NCBI GenBank assembly: GCA_016870475.1
Contig: VGBO01000010.1
Span: forward strand, 1 to 54,888
DNA: 54,888 nucleotides
Direction of reading: 5' to 3'
Origin: Actinomycetota bacterium
GTDB taxonomy: Bacteria; Actinomycetota; Acidimicrobiia; Acidimicrobiales; CAIXPF01
Shown here: piece after piece, positions 7,503-15,855 of the stretch
Layout: each line of letters opens with the position of its first letter
How positions within the stretch are numbered: position 1 is the first letter of the stretch
Notes under the pieces: model-generated
The model's input: only the letters and a program-made list of their open reading frames with translations
Databases searched by the model: none
What the model was told of the DNA's origin: nothing
Program-made: the position numbers and the translations under genes

Positions 7503-8204
7503 TCAGTCCGACAGTTCCTCGTACCGCCACGAAGGACGCACCATCCACAGCCGATGACGGGGCCCCGGTCGATCGAGCTCGTCGCTGTCCGTCCCTGACA
7601 GCACGTCACCCGGGTAGATCGACACCTGACCCTCCTCGCCGAGGTGCACGAGGCGGGGGGTGAACCGGTGGTAGCGCTCTGCTGGCACCGATGCGAGCGC
7701 GTGGTCGACCGAGGAGTAGCGCGCGAGCCGGAGCAGCGACACGAACGTGGGGGGTGGTAGCTCGACGTCGCCCCGGTCGCGCGCCTCGAGCGCTGCCGAC
7801 GGGGTGATCCAGAGGTGATCGCTGATCTCGCCTCCGTCGACGATGACCTCCGAAGCCCCCTCACCGAGACCGGCCAGGTAGAACCAGGTCGCAAACCGGC
7901 GTGGCCGACCCGGCGGGGTCGTCCAGTGCGCCCACGGGACGAGCGCGTCGGCCGACACGCTGATCGACGCCTCCTCGGCGGCTTCCCGCACTGCCGCCGC
8001 CCGTGCCGCCCACTCGTGGTCGTCGGGCCGGCCCGGCGCGTAGTCCTCCGGGTCGAACCGGCCACCCGGGAAGACCCACGAGCCGCCGTGGAAGACGAGC
8101 TCGGCACTGCGCTGCAGCAGCAGCACCTCGAGCGGTCCGGCCGAATCGGCGCCGTCCCGCACGACGATCACGGTGGCCGCATTCCGAATGGGGACGTCGT
8201 CCAT
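7503..8204 (-). CDS. Nudix hydrolase (NUDT19/7-like long-box type)
   Basis: 233 residues. The ATG at 8204 (MDDVPIRNAATVIVV) is preferred over the GTG at 8213, because the TAGGGT hexamer at 8217-8212 ends 7 bases before it. The Nudix box is split by an insert: FPGGRFDPEDY, then about 20 residues, then AAVREAAEEASI (about 71-82), giving the REXXEE metal-binding core. This spaced box is typical of NUDT7/NUDT19-like enzymes that cleave CoA and other nucleotide diphosphates, which suits the CoA-rich neighbourhood, but the substrate is not proven. Confidence 0.85.
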   Translation of the reverse strand: MDDVPIRNAATVIVVRDGADSAGPLEVLLLQRSAELVFHGGSWVFPGGRFDPEDYAPGRPDDHEWAARAAAVREAAEEASISVSADALVPWAHWTTPPGRPRRFATWFYLAGLGEGASEVIVDGGEISDHLWITPSAALEARDRGDVELPPPTFVSLLRLARYSSVDHALASVPAERYHRFTPRLVHLGEEGQVSIYPGDVLSGTDSDELDRPGPRHRLWMVRPSWRYEELSD

Positions 8205-8211
8205 GTCGGGC

Positions 8212-8235
8212 ACCCTAACCCGTCGCCACTACCGT
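8212..8235. promoter_or_regulatory. Divergent leaderless promoters (Nudix / alpha-beta hydrolase)
   Basis: TAGGGT (minus, 8217-8212) lies 7 bases from the ATG at 8204. TACCGT (plus, 8230-8235) lies 7 bases from the GTG at 8243. Confidence 0.6.
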
Positions 8236-8242
8236 CGATCCC

Positions 8243-9013
8243 GTGCCGCCGCCGCTCGCCCACGAGCTCCACGAACCGGCCGTCGACGTGTCCGACGACC
8301 GCGCCGACCTGCTGCCGGTCGTGCTCACGCACGGCTTCGGCGGGACGTTGCGGATTTGGGACCCGACATGGCCCGCGCTCGCTGCAGCCGGGCACCGGGT
8401 CCTCACCTGGGACCTGCCCGGTCACGGTCGCAGCGACTGGGGTTCGGACCCCGCCACGTACACGCTCGACGCGGTCCTCGACGCCTGGGAGGACCTGCTC
8501 GACCGGTCCGGCATCGACCGGGCGTGCATCGGTGGGCTGTCCCTCGGCGGGCAGCTCGCACTTGCGTTCCGCAACCGTCGCCCGGAGCGCGTCGCGGCGC
8601 TCGTCCTCGCGGACACCGGCCCAGGGTTCCGTGATCCCGACGCCCGGGCGAAGTGGAACCGTGGGGTCGAGTTCCGTGCCCGTCTCATCGAGACGAAGGG
8701 GTTCGGGGCGCTCGGCAAGGAGGCCGGGGTCGGACTCGACCGTCACCTCGACCCGCAGGGGCTCGTGCTCGCCGCCCGCGGCTACCTCGAACAGCGGGAC
8801 TCCTCGATGATCGACCGCCTCGGCGAGATCGACGTCCCGACCCTCGTCCTCGTCGGCAGCGAGGATCGCCATTTCCTCGCCGCGACCGACTACCTCGCCC
8901 GGAAGATCCGAGGGGCCCGCAAGGTCGTGGTGGACGGTGCGGGCCACGTCGCGAACCTCGACCGGCCGGAAGCGTTCAACGACGCGCTGCTCGGGTTCCT
9001 GGCCAGCCGCTGA
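8243..9013 (+). CDS. Alpha/beta hydrolase
   Basis: 256 residues, leaderless GTG. HGFGG (30-34) forms the oxyanion loop. GGLSLGG carries the nucleophile Ser at about 100, VGSED gives the acid Asp at about 208, and GAGHVANLD the His at about 235, so the triad is complete. It is a close paralog of the hydrolase at 47454: both share LVLADTGPGFR followed by a W-N-R block. Substrates of this 3-oxoadipate-lactonase-like group vary, so none is assigned. Monocistronic; its tail meets the remnant of a decayed gene on the other strand. Confidence 0.88.
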   Translation: MPPPLAHELHEPAVDVSDDRADLLPVVLTHGFGGTLRIWDPTWPALAAAGHRVLTWDLPGHGRSDWGSDPATYTLDAVLDAWEDLLDRSGIDRACIGGLSLGGQLALAFRNRRPERVAALVLADTGPGFRDPDARAKWNRGVEFRARLIETKGFGALGKEAGVGLDRHLDPQGLVLAARGYLEQRDSSMIDRLGEIDVPTLVLVGSEDRHFLAATDYLARKIRGARKVVVDGAGHVANLDRPEAFNDALLGFLASR

Positions 9014-9665
9014 GGCTGCAACGGCGAGCCGGACTCACCTCGACCGGGCCGACCTCGAGGAGGTCGACGATGGTCGGAGCGGCTCCGTTCGCAGCGATTC
9101 CCTCGAAGCGCACCAGGTGGGTTCCGCCGTCGGCGGCCCAGGAGCGGTTCCACTCGCCGTACCGCAACACGTCCACGGCGCGGTCCTGCAGTCGGTCGGT
9201 GCGCACGAACTCGCTGCGGGCCGTGTGCTGGATGAGGAGGGAGTTCTCGGGCGCTTCGAGGGCGATGCCCATCACGACGGCGACGACCACGCCGCCGAAT
9301 GCGTTGGTCCCGTCGTACCCGATCGCATTCCGTTCGGCGACCATGTCGACGATCGTCACATCGCAGGGCCGGCACTGGCCGATGTAGAAGCCGGAGTTGG
9401 GATGGCCCGACGCGAGGCTGTGCTGGATCAGACCGTCATGGCCAGTCCCGTACTCGAAGGCGGCGACGTTCCCGCTCACGAACACGCCGTTGAGCAGCTT
9501 GAACCGACCGTCGAGTACGACGGCGTTCCGGTCCGTGCCACGGAGCGTCACCCAGTCGAGGGTGATCTCGACCGCCTCGTGGTAGGTGCCCGGGCCAACC
9601 TCGATCGTCCTGCCGGATCGGGCGGCCTTCACCGCCTCGGCGATGAGGAGCAGCAGCGGTCGCAT
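8976..9665 (-). pseudogene. Decayed parallel beta-helix repeat protein
   Basis: The frame contains clear pieces of a secreted right-handed beta-helix family: IEVGPGTYHEAVEI, TLRGTDRNAVVLDG, LASGHPNSGFYIGQC and AERNAIGYDGTNA. A normal member has a signal peptide and about 350-450 residues. Here there is no signal peptide. The N-terminal lead-in is out of frame: LTVEG sits in another frame, and PTIAEAV is replaced by LLLIAEAV. About 40-50 residues seem missing between LNGVFV and FEYGTG. The C-terminal end reads into the antisense of the hydrolase gene. I infer a gene decayed by deletions and a frameshift. A short diverged functional protein cannot be excluded. Confidence 0.6.
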
Positions 9666-9773
9666 GCGTGGGAGGGGCCTTCGACGGTGAGCGTCGGCGG
9701 CGAGTCCTAGTCGACTGGGCACGCAGGATTGCCCTTGCTCCGGTGCGATCGTCGGTACCGTTGGCCGAGCGCG

Positions 9774-11006
9774 ATGCGGAGGATCGAGATCGAAGGTAAG
9801 GCCGGGGTGAGGAACACGTGGGACCGGAGCGCCCCGACGCGGCGCGCGCTGTTGAACGAGGCGCAGCGACAGTTCGCGGCCCGCGGACCAGGCGCCGTGT
9901 CGATCCGATCGATCGCCGCCGGCGCAGGCTGCTCCCACACCCTCATCGGCCGCTACTACGGGTCGAAGGAGGGTCTCGAGGGGGCCGTCGTCGCCCGCAT
10001 CGCGGCGAACCTCCGCCGTCTGGTCGCTGCGGCGTCGTCCGATCCGGCGGACATCGCGGCGGCGCTGCTCGCGGTCGCGCGCGAACACCCCGACGTCGGC
10101 CGGGTCGTCATCCGTTGCGGACTCGGTGAGCTCGACCCGGCCCCGGTCCTCGCCGGGCGGAGCCTGCCGCGCCACGTCGCTGCGGAGATCGAGCGTCGGC
10201 GCGGTGGCGACCCGCTGAAGCCCTCCCCGACCGCGCGAGCCGTTGCGTACTCGGTGCTGAGCGTGGTGCTCGGGTACCTCACGTTCGAGGAGTTCTTCAT
10301 CATCGGCACCCGCTCGGCGGAGATCGACGAACCCGTCCGCGATGCAGCCGTGGTCGATGCCGTCCGGGTGCTCGTGGAGCGGGGCTCCGACGCAGCGATC
10401 GAGGTGCCCTGGGCGACCGGCGCGACATCCCGCCGCTCGGGGCCGGACCCGGCAGGCCGTCCCGCGAGCGCTCGCGACGCGCTGATCCGGGCGGCGTTGG
10501 AGCTCTACGTCGAACTCGGCCCGGCCGACGTGCGAACCCGGGCGATCGCCGAACGAGCCGGCGTGAACCAGGGGCTCATCTACCACTACTTCCGGTCCCG
10601 CCGAGCGCTGATCGCGGAGGCGTTGAGCCTGGCGAACTCCCCGCTCGAGCAGGCCACCATTCGCGACGGCGAGTTCGACCTCGGAGCGGCCCTCGCGCTC
10701 GGGTCGACGCTCGGCTCGCTCGTCATCGCGGCGCGGTACCTCGTCGACGGCGGGCACATGGCCGACGTGCGGTCGTCATTCCCGGTCTTCGATTCCGCGC
10801 TCGCGCTCTACGACGAGATCCCCACCGGGTCCGGCCCGCGGTCGCTCCGGGATCCACGTCTTGCCGTGCTCGCCGCCGCCACGGTCTTCGCCGCACCGTC
10901 GGTCTGGGACCGCATCCTGCGCAAGGGACTCACCATTCCCGCCGCGGCGGACCTCACCGCGTCACGAGGCTGGGCAGCACAGCTCCTGCTCGATCAGCCC
11001 CGCTGA
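9774..11006 (+). CDS. Tandem TetR-family regulator (two TetR units in one chain)
   Basis: 410 residues. The first TetR helix-turn-helix is at about 23-73 (LLNEAQRQFAARG, SIRSIAAGAG, LIGRYYGSKEGL). Its ligand-binding helices run to about 205, then a Pro/Gly/Ser linker, then a second helix-turn-helix at about 233-284 (ALIRAALELYVELG, RAIAERAGV, LIYHYFRSRRAL) with its own C-terminal helices. TetR proteins are normally single-unit dimers, so this is probably a fused pseudo-dimer. The ATG at 9774 lies 12 bases after TACCGT; a GTG at 9807 with AAGGTAAGG upstream is an alternative. Targets are unknown; the acetyltransferase and acyl-CoA dehydrogenase loci are nearest. Confidence 0.85.
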   Translation: MRRIEIEGKAGVRNTWDRSAPTRRALLNEAQRQFAARGPGAVSIRSIAAGAGCSHTLIGRYYGSKEGLEGAVVARIAANLRRLVAAASSDPADIAAALLAVAREHPDVGRVVIRCGLGELDPAPVLAGRSLPRHVAAEIERRRGGDPLKPSPTARAVAYSVLSVVLGYLTFEEFFIIGTRSAEIDEPVRDAAVVDAVRVLVERGSDAAIEVPWATGATSRRSGPDPAGRPASARDALIRAALELYVELGPADVRTRAIAERAGVNQGLIYHYFRSRRALIAEALSLANSPLEQATIRDGEFDLGAALALGSTLGSLVIAARYLVDGGHMADVRSSFPVFDSALALYDEIPTGSGPRSLRDPRLAVLAAATVFAAPSVWDRILRKGLTIPAAADLTASRGWAAQLLLDQPR

Positions 11007-11065
11007 GCGTCGACTCCGCCCGCAACGACTGGTCGGGTGGAAACAGTAGCGCCTAGCCTGCTCTC

Positions 11066-11200
11066 GTGCTCCCGATCGACCTCAGTGGTCCCACGACGCT
11101 CGCGCTGCTGATCATCGGGTTCGGCGTCGCGATCATGACTCGGCCCACGCGGCGTCGGCCGACGGGGAATCAGGCCCCGCCGTCGAAGCGGGCCCGGTAG
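11066..11200 (+). CDS. Small membrane protein, 44 residues
   Basis: Too short for the ORF track. A GTG at 11066 lies 6 bases after TAGCCT (11054-11059). It encodes VLPIDLSGPTT, then a hydrophobic stretch LALLIIGFGVAIM (about residues 12-24), then a strongly basic tail (TRPTRRRPTG, SKRAR). One transmembrane segment with a positive cytoplasmic C-terminus fits the positive-inside rule. The TAG stop lies inside the 3' end of the acetyltransferase gene on the opposite strand. Its function is unknown. The promoter match and membrane topology support a real gene. Confidence 0.5.
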   Translation: MLPIDLSGPTTLALLIIGFGVAIMTRPTRRRPTGNQAPPSKRAR

Positions 11201-11739
11201 TCCTCGGCGAGCTGGAGGAGGTCTCGAGAGCGCTCCTTCGCCCGCCGGGCCGGAGCGCCGACGTAGATGCCCCAGGGATCCGCGGACGTCGTGAACACCG
11301 ACCCGGCGCCCGCCGAGACGCCCTCTCCGATCGTCACCCCGGGCAGCAAGATGGTTCCCGTGCCGAGGATCGCGTACCGGCCGACGAGCGTCGGTTCCGA
11401 CCGCTCACGCTTGAACTCCCCAGGAATCGTCGAGTTCGTCATCGTCCGGCCGGAGTAGTCGTCCGTCTGCGCAACGATGTGGCAGCCGTAGGCGAGCGTC
11501 GAGAAGTCGGCGAGCGTCACGCCCGCCCGTCCGCCGGCGAGGTTGCAGAAGACCGTGACGTGCACGTTCCGGCCGATGGTCACGGAGCCCGCGAGGACGC
11601 AGAAGTCGTCAATCCGGGAGTTGTCACCGATCGAGATCCGGTCGACGTCGTACAGCGCGGCGCGGTCGCTGATCCGCACGTTCCTGCCGATGTGGCGGAA
11701 CCCCATCGAGCTCAGCTCATCGTCGCTGAAGTAGCCCAC
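11170..11739 (-). CDS. Hexapeptide-repeat acyltransferase (VioB/WbbJ-like)
   Basis: 189 residues from a GTG at 11739. It opens YFSDDELSSMGFRHIGRNVRIS, the typical start of VioB-like sugar O/N-acetyltransferases. Hexapeptide turns (ISIGDNSRIDDFCVLAG, VTIGRNVHV, TILLPGVTIGEGV) build the left-handed beta-helix, and DPWGIYVGAPARRAKER closes it. Such enzymes move an acetyl group from acetyl-CoA onto surface sugars or nucleotide sugars. No polysaccharide genes are nearby, so the acceptor is unknown. A GGCGGACG precedes the start; the 9-codon frame MAMCRRTC upstream is probably chance. Confidence 0.85.
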   Translation of the reverse strand: MGYFSDDELSSMGFRHIGRNVRISDRAALYDVDRISIGDNSRIDDFCVLAGSVTIGRNVHVTVFCNLAGGRAGVTLADFSTLAYGCHIVAQTDDYSGRTMTNSTIPGEFKRERSEPTLVGRYAILGTGTILLPGVTIGEGVSAGAGSVFTTSADPWGIYVGAPARRAKERSRDLLQLAEDYRARFDGGA

Positions 11740-11817
11740 CGCTCAGCACGTCCGCCGACACATAGCCATGCGTCGATCGTACGGGAACGACCGCAGCGCA
11801 CCCCCGCCGACGCTCGG

Positions 11818-11823
11818 TAGCGT
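11818..11823 (+). promoter_or_regulatory. -10 hexamer TAGCGT of the acyl-CoA dehydrogenase gene
   Basis: It ends 6 bases before the ATG at 11830, a leaderless arrangement that fixes the start. Confidence 0.5.
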
Positions 11824-11829
11824 GCGGCG

Positions 11830-13065
11830 ATGGCCGCCATCGCGTACCCGATCCCCGACGACGTCACCTCGGTCCTCGCCGATCTCGACCCGTTCCTCGA
11901 GGCGGAGGTCCTGCGACGCCATCGCGACCACCACGAGGCGCTCAGCGATCCCCGCCACCGTTACGACGCCGAAGGCCGGTACACGCCCGAGGTGCAGCAG
12001 CTCATCCGAGAGGTGCGCACGGCGGCGTCGTCGGCGGGGTTCTTCAACCTCGCCGTACCCGTCGGCATGGGCGGGCGGGGGATGGGCTACCTGGCGTACT
12101 ACTCCGCGTGGGAGCACATCAAGCGTCGCTGCGGCGCCCACAACTGGCTCGGCACGTACGTGCTGTCGCACTGGGCGTTCGGGCCGTCGCGTGTGCTCGA
12201 GCAGCTCAGTCCGCAGGCGACGACCGACGTGTTGCCCGACCTCGTCGCCGGTCGCACCTCGATGTCGTTCGGGCTGTCCGAACCCGACGCCGGGTCCGAC
12301 GCCGCGAACCTCCGGACGACCGCCACCCCCGACGGTGACGGCTGGCGGCTGAACGGCACGAAGATCTGGACGACGAACGTCACCTTCGCCGACTGGATCC
12401 TCGCCTTCGCCGTCACCGACCCGGCCCGGGCCGCAGCCCGTCGTGGTGGGATCTCCGCGTTCCTCGTCCCCATCGACGCGCCTGGGTTCCGGGTCGAGGA
12501 GATCATCCTGCTCAACGGTGAGATCGGCGGGGTCGAAGGACGATCCACCTTCACCGACGTGCGCGTCGAGCCGTGGCAGCTCGTCGGGCCGCTCCACGAG
12601 GGGTTCTCGCTCGCGATCATGGGGGTGTCGCTCGGGCGCGTGTACAACGCGGCCCGGGCGGTCGGTTACGCCCGCTGGGCGCTCGACCTCGCACTCGACC
12701 ACACCGCCACCCGGGTCACGTTCGGCAAGCCGATCGCCGAATACCAGGGCGTCGCCTTCCCACTCGCCGACGCGGCCATGCAGGTGCACGCCGCCCACCT
12801 GATGGGCATCAACGCCGCCGCGCTGCTCGACCGTGGGGAACGGGCGATCAAGGAGCTCTCGATGGCGAAGTGCTACGCGGTGCAGGTGTGCCTCGACGCC
12901 GTCGATCGGGCGATCCAGACCTTCGGCGCCCGTGGGTTCCGCAACGAACTGGGGCTCATGGAGGCGTACCACACGCTGCGTGCCATCAACGTCGCAGACG
13001 GCACGAACGAGATCCTCAACCGCACGATCTTCCAGCGGCTCGCCGCAGGCGACCGCGACCTCTGA
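11830..13065 (+). CDS. Acyl-CoA dehydrogenase family protein
   Basis: 411 residues. FGLSEPDAGSDAANLRTTA is the FAD/substrate signature, followed by WRLNGTKIWTTNVTFADW and the C-terminal helices (RVTFGKPIAEYQGVAF, FGARGFRNELGLMEAY). The catalytic loop reads ADGTNEIL, with Asp where the classical YEGT motif has its base Glu. The same change is seen in other actinobacterial and ACAD10/11-type members, so dehydrogenation is still likely. The long N-terminal helical part (about 1-90) fits bulky acyl-CoA substrates. Electrons would pass to an electron-transfer flavoprotein not encoded here. Confidence 0.87.
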   Translation: MAAIAYPIPDDVTSVLADLDPFLEAEVLRRHRDHHEALSDPRHRYDAEGRYTPEVQQLIREVRTAASSAGFFNLAVPVGMGGRGMGYLAYYSAWEHIKRRCGAHNWLGTYVLSHWAFGPSRVLEQLSPQATTDVLPDLVAGRTSMSFGLSEPDAGSDAANLRTTATPDGDGWRLNGTKIWTTNVTFADWILAFAVTDPARAAARRGGISAFLVPIDAPGFRVEEIILLNGEIGGVEGRSTFTDVRVEPWQLVGPLHEGFSLAIMGVSLGRVYNAARAVGYARWALDLALDHTATRVTFGKPIAEYQGVAFPLADAAMQVHAAHLMGINAAALLDRGERAIKELSMAKCYAVQVCLDAVDRAIQTFGARGFRNELGLMEAYHTLRAINVADGTNEILNRTIFQRLAAGDRDL

Positions 13066-13070
13066 ACGCC

Positions 13071-13086
13071 GCGGCGTCGACGCCGC
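13071..13086. terminator. Palindrome between convergent acyl-CoA dehydrogenase-type genes
   Basis: The perfect 16-base palindrome GCGGCGTCGACGCCGC fills the space between the two stop codons, forming a hairpin with 6-bp arms and a TCGA loop in either transcript. There is no T-run, so it would be a U-less, bidirectional terminator as proposed for some actinobacteria. Confidence 0.45.
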
Positions 13087-14331
13087 TCAGAAGATGTCGG
13101 GGTCGACGCCGAGCAGGAGCTGCCCGAGTCGGGGGTGCACCCGATCCGGGTGCGCGTTGATGTGCAACGGCATCGCCGTGAAATCCCTCCAGCGACGCTC
13201 GAACGTCCCGCTCTCCCGCAGGCCGTTCCCGCCCTGGGTGCGCAGCAGCAACTGCATCGCCTGCTCGCAGAGCTGCAGAGCGATCGCCGGCACCGACGCC
13301 TGGCGGCGGTAGTCGAACTCGGTGGGGAACACGTCGACGGCGATCCGCTCGTCGACCTCGGCGGTCGCCCGTTCGATCATCGACCGGGCCGCTGCGAGCA
13401 GCGAGGCGACCTCGCCGAGGTTCGCCTGCACCATCGGCATCTGGGCCATGGACGCGCCCATGATCGCCCGACGCCCCCCGCCGATCGACGCGACGGCCTC
13501 GGCGAGCGCGGCGGTCACCACGCCGACCGCCATCGAACCGAGCCACAGGTCGGACAGGCCGACCCAGTCCTCCCGGTAGCGGTGGGAGATCATCGGCAGG
13601 TCCGGATCCCGCAGGATCTCCGCCCGGTTCGCGGCGTACCAGGGAACGCAGCGTTCGAGCGGGATGACGACGTCCTCGTAGTGCACGGTGTCCGTCGCGG
13701 TCGCACGCAGTGCTGCGGCGTCCCAGGTCGGTTCGATGCGCACACCCGGTTCGTCGAGCCGGACGATGCTGAACCGCAGATCGGCGGCCGTCACCGGCGA
13801 GGTGCCGTCGGTGAGAGCGAACGCGACGCCGGCCCAGTCGGCGTACCGGCAACCCGATCCGAACCCTGCCGGGCCCGACAAGCGCACGACGTCGCCGTCG
13901 ACACGCCCGAGCACCCGGCTGCCGGCCCCTGCCGGGAAACACACCCACTCGTGCCGTTCGACGATGCCGGCGAGCAGATCACGATGCGCGGGACCGAGCG
14001 CTCCGCAGAACAGGTGGAAGACGCACAGGTGGTTCCACAGGCACCACGCCGTCGAACTGCAGGCGCTGGCGATCGCCCCGAGCTCTGCGCCGAGTTGCCC
14101 CATCGACGCCTCGTGGCCGCCGATCGCACGGGTTGCCGAGAGCGCGAGCACCTCCGAGGACTTGATCCGTGCGATGACCGCCGGGTCGATCGTGCGGGTG
14201 CGGTCGGCCTGCGGCGCCTGGTCGGCGATCGCATCGAGCAGGTCGGCCGCCCAGATCGCCGGGGGCTGGCGCACGAACGCAGCAGCGCCGGTCGCCTCGA
14301 CCGTCGTCGGCGAGTCCTCGATCGTCGTCAT
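13087..14331 (-). CDS. ACAD-fold flavin monooxygenase/dehydrogenase (HsaA/DszC-like)
   Basis: 414 residues from the ATG at 14331, which has GGGGAGCGGG just upstream; the ORF-track start at 14430 would cover the divergent exporter. The fold is acyl-CoA-dehydrogenase-like, but the sequence follows the two-component monooxygenase group: ACSSTAWCLWNHLCVFHLF in the N-terminal helices, VFPAGAGSRV-type middle strands, and TQGGNGLRESGTFERRWRDF at the end where HsaA/HpaB-type proteins bind reduced flavin. It could hydroxylate an aromatic or steroid-like ring using FMNH2 from a reductase elsewhere. A true dehydrogenase cannot be excluded. Confidence 0.75.
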   Translation of the reverse strand: MTTIEDSPTTVEATGAAAFVRQPPAIWAADLLDAIADQAPQADRTRTIDPAVIARIKSSEVLALSATRAIGGHEASMGQLGAELGAIASACSSTAWCLWNHLCVFHLFCGALGPAHRDLLAGIVERHEWVCFPAGAGSRVLGRVDGDVVRLSGPAGFGSGCRYADWAGVAFALTDGTSPVTAADLRFSIVRLDEPGVRIEPTWDAAALRATATDTVHYEDVVIPLERCVPWYAANRAEILRDPDLPMISHRYREDWVGLSDLWLGSMAVGVVTAALAEAVASIGGGRRAIMGASMAQMPMVQANLGEVASLLAAARSMIERATAEVDERIAVDVFPTEFDYRRQASVPAIALQLCEQAMQLLLRTQGGNGLRESGTFERRWRDFTAMPLHINAHPDRVHPRLGQLLLGVDPDIF

Positions 14332-14372
14332 ACCCGCTCCCCCGCTGGCTGGTTGTTCCCGCTCGAAGCCGG

Positions 14373-14382
14373 AGCGTACCGT
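14373..14382. promoter_or_regulatory. Overlapping divergent -10 hexamers sharing TA
   Basis: AGCGTACCGT holds TACGCT on the minus strand (14378-14373) and TACCGT on the plus strand (14377-14382). The plus hexamer lies 8 bases before the ATG at 14391. The minus one precedes a 41-base leader with a ribosome binding site for the gene at 14331. Confidence 0.5.
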
Positions 14383-14390
14383 GCCCGGTG

Positions 14391-15797
14391 ATGCAGGCAG
14401 AAGGCGCGCCTCAGGCCCCTCGACGGGCATGGCTCGCGCTCGCCGTGGTCGCGTCGGCGACGCTGCTCATCGCGTTCAACCAGACCGGGACGAACATCGC
14501 GTTCCCGGAGTTCGAGCAGGAGTTCCCGAACGCCGGGCGGACCCTGCTGTCGTGGTCGATCACCGGCTACAACATCGCCCTCGCCGCCCTCATGCTGCTC
14601 GGCGGTCGGTTCGCCGACCGGTTCGGACGCCGCCGCATGTTCCTCGCCGGCGTCGCCGTCTTCACGCTCGGCAGCATCGGGACCGCGCTGGCGGCGTCGG
14701 TGTGGATGCTCATCGGGTTCCGCATCGTGCAGGCCGTCGGCGGTGCGGTGGTGCTCCCGGCGTCGCTCGCCACCGTGCTGCCCGACTTCCCCGACGGTCG
14801 CCGAGGATCGGTCGTCTCCACGTGGTCGGCGACGAACTCGCTCGGCGCGGCCGTCGCCCCGAGCATCTCCGCGTTGATCATCGCGGCCGTCGGCTGGCGG
14901 GGCGTCTACCTCGTCGGCGTGCCCGTCTGCCTGATCGCGCTCGTCGCCGGCCGCAGGCTCCTGCGCGAATCGTCGTCGTCGGAGACCGCACGGGTCGACA
15001 TGCTCGGCGTCCCGCTCGTCGCCCTGTCGGTCGGTGCACTCACCCTCGGCATCGTCGAAGGTCCGAACTGGGGGTGGACGAGCCCCGGCGTGCTCTCCTC
15101 GCTCGCGCTCGCCGTCGTCGTGTTCCCCGTCTTCCTGCTCCGGTCGTGGCGGCACCCTGCGCCGATCCTCGACCTGGCGGTGTTCGCCCGCAGGTCCGTG
15201 TGGTCGTCGAACATCGCGAACCTGTTCCTCGCCATGGCCGGCATGTCGATCTGGCTCGTCTGGCCGCTGTACCTCACGAACGTCTGGGGTTATTCGCTGC
15301 TCCAGACCGGTCTCGCGATCACCCCGGGGCCGATGAACGCCGCATGGGTCTCCCTCGTCGCCGGCCGCATCGTCGACCGTCGCGGCCCGCGGGAGCTCAT
15401 CACGATCGGTTGTCTGTTCCCCGTCGCGGCGACCGTGTTCTTCGCCACGCGCGGGCCCACCGACACGACCTACCTCACCGATTTCCTCCCCGGCATCCTG
15501 CTGTTCTCGACCGGGTTCGGACTCACGTTCTCCCCGCTCAACGCGGCGTCCCTCGAAGGCGTCCCCGCCGCAGCGTTCGGACAGGTGAACGCGGCGTTCA
15601 ACACCATCCGCACCCTCGGTGGGGCGATCGGCACCGCTGCCGTCGTTGCCGTGCTCGCCGGCGCGTCGAAGGAGAACCCGGCGCCGTTCGACCACGCGTA
15701 CCTGCTCCTCGCCGGGTGTGCCGCCTGCTCGGCGGCCACCGTCATGCTGCTGTACCCGAAGCGGCGACCGGCCCACAGCGAGACCGCCGCCGCCTGA
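14391..15797 (+). CDS. MFS exporter, DHA2 (14-helix, EmrB/QacA-like) family
   Basis: 468 residues with about 14 hydrophobic helices. The first helix is followed by NQTGTNIAFPEFEQEF; motif A is GGRFADRFGRRRMF (about 78-91), and the motif C region near helix 5 (AVAPSISALIIAAVGWRGVYLV) has its Gly/Pro pattern. DHA2 pumps use the proton gradient to expel drugs, dyes or metabolites. It is divergent from the HsaA-like oxygenase and shares its promoter core, so it might export a related aromatic compound. Start chosen at ATG 14391 rather than GTG 14388 because of the 8-base spacing from TACCGT. Confidence 0.88.
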   Translation: MQAEGAPQAPRRAWLALAVVASATLLIAFNQTGTNIAFPEFEQEFPNAGRTLLSWSITGYNIALAALMLLGGRFADRFGRRRMFLAGVAVFTLGSIGTALAASVWMLIGFRIVQAVGGAVVLPASLATVLPDFPDGRRGSVVSTWSATNSLGAAVAPSISALIIAAVGWRGVYLVGVPVCLIALVAGRRLLRESSSSETARVDMLGVPLVALSVGALTLGIVEGPNWGWTSPGVLSSLALAVVVFPVFLLRSWRHPAPILDLAVFARRSVWSSNIANLFLAMAGMSIWLVWPLYLTNVWGYSLLQTGLAITPGPMNAAWVSLVAGRIVDRRGPRELITIGCLFPVAATVFFATRGPTDTTYLTDFLPGILLFSTGFGLTFSPLNAASLEGVPAAAFGQVNAAFNTIRTLGGAIGTAAVVAVLAGASKENPAPFDHAYLLLAGCAACSAATVMLLYPKRRPAHSETAAA

Positions 15798-15855
15798 CCG
15801 GAGCCGGAGACGGTCGGGTAACGTGCCCCACAGTCCGAGCAAGGGGAGTGCGGGG

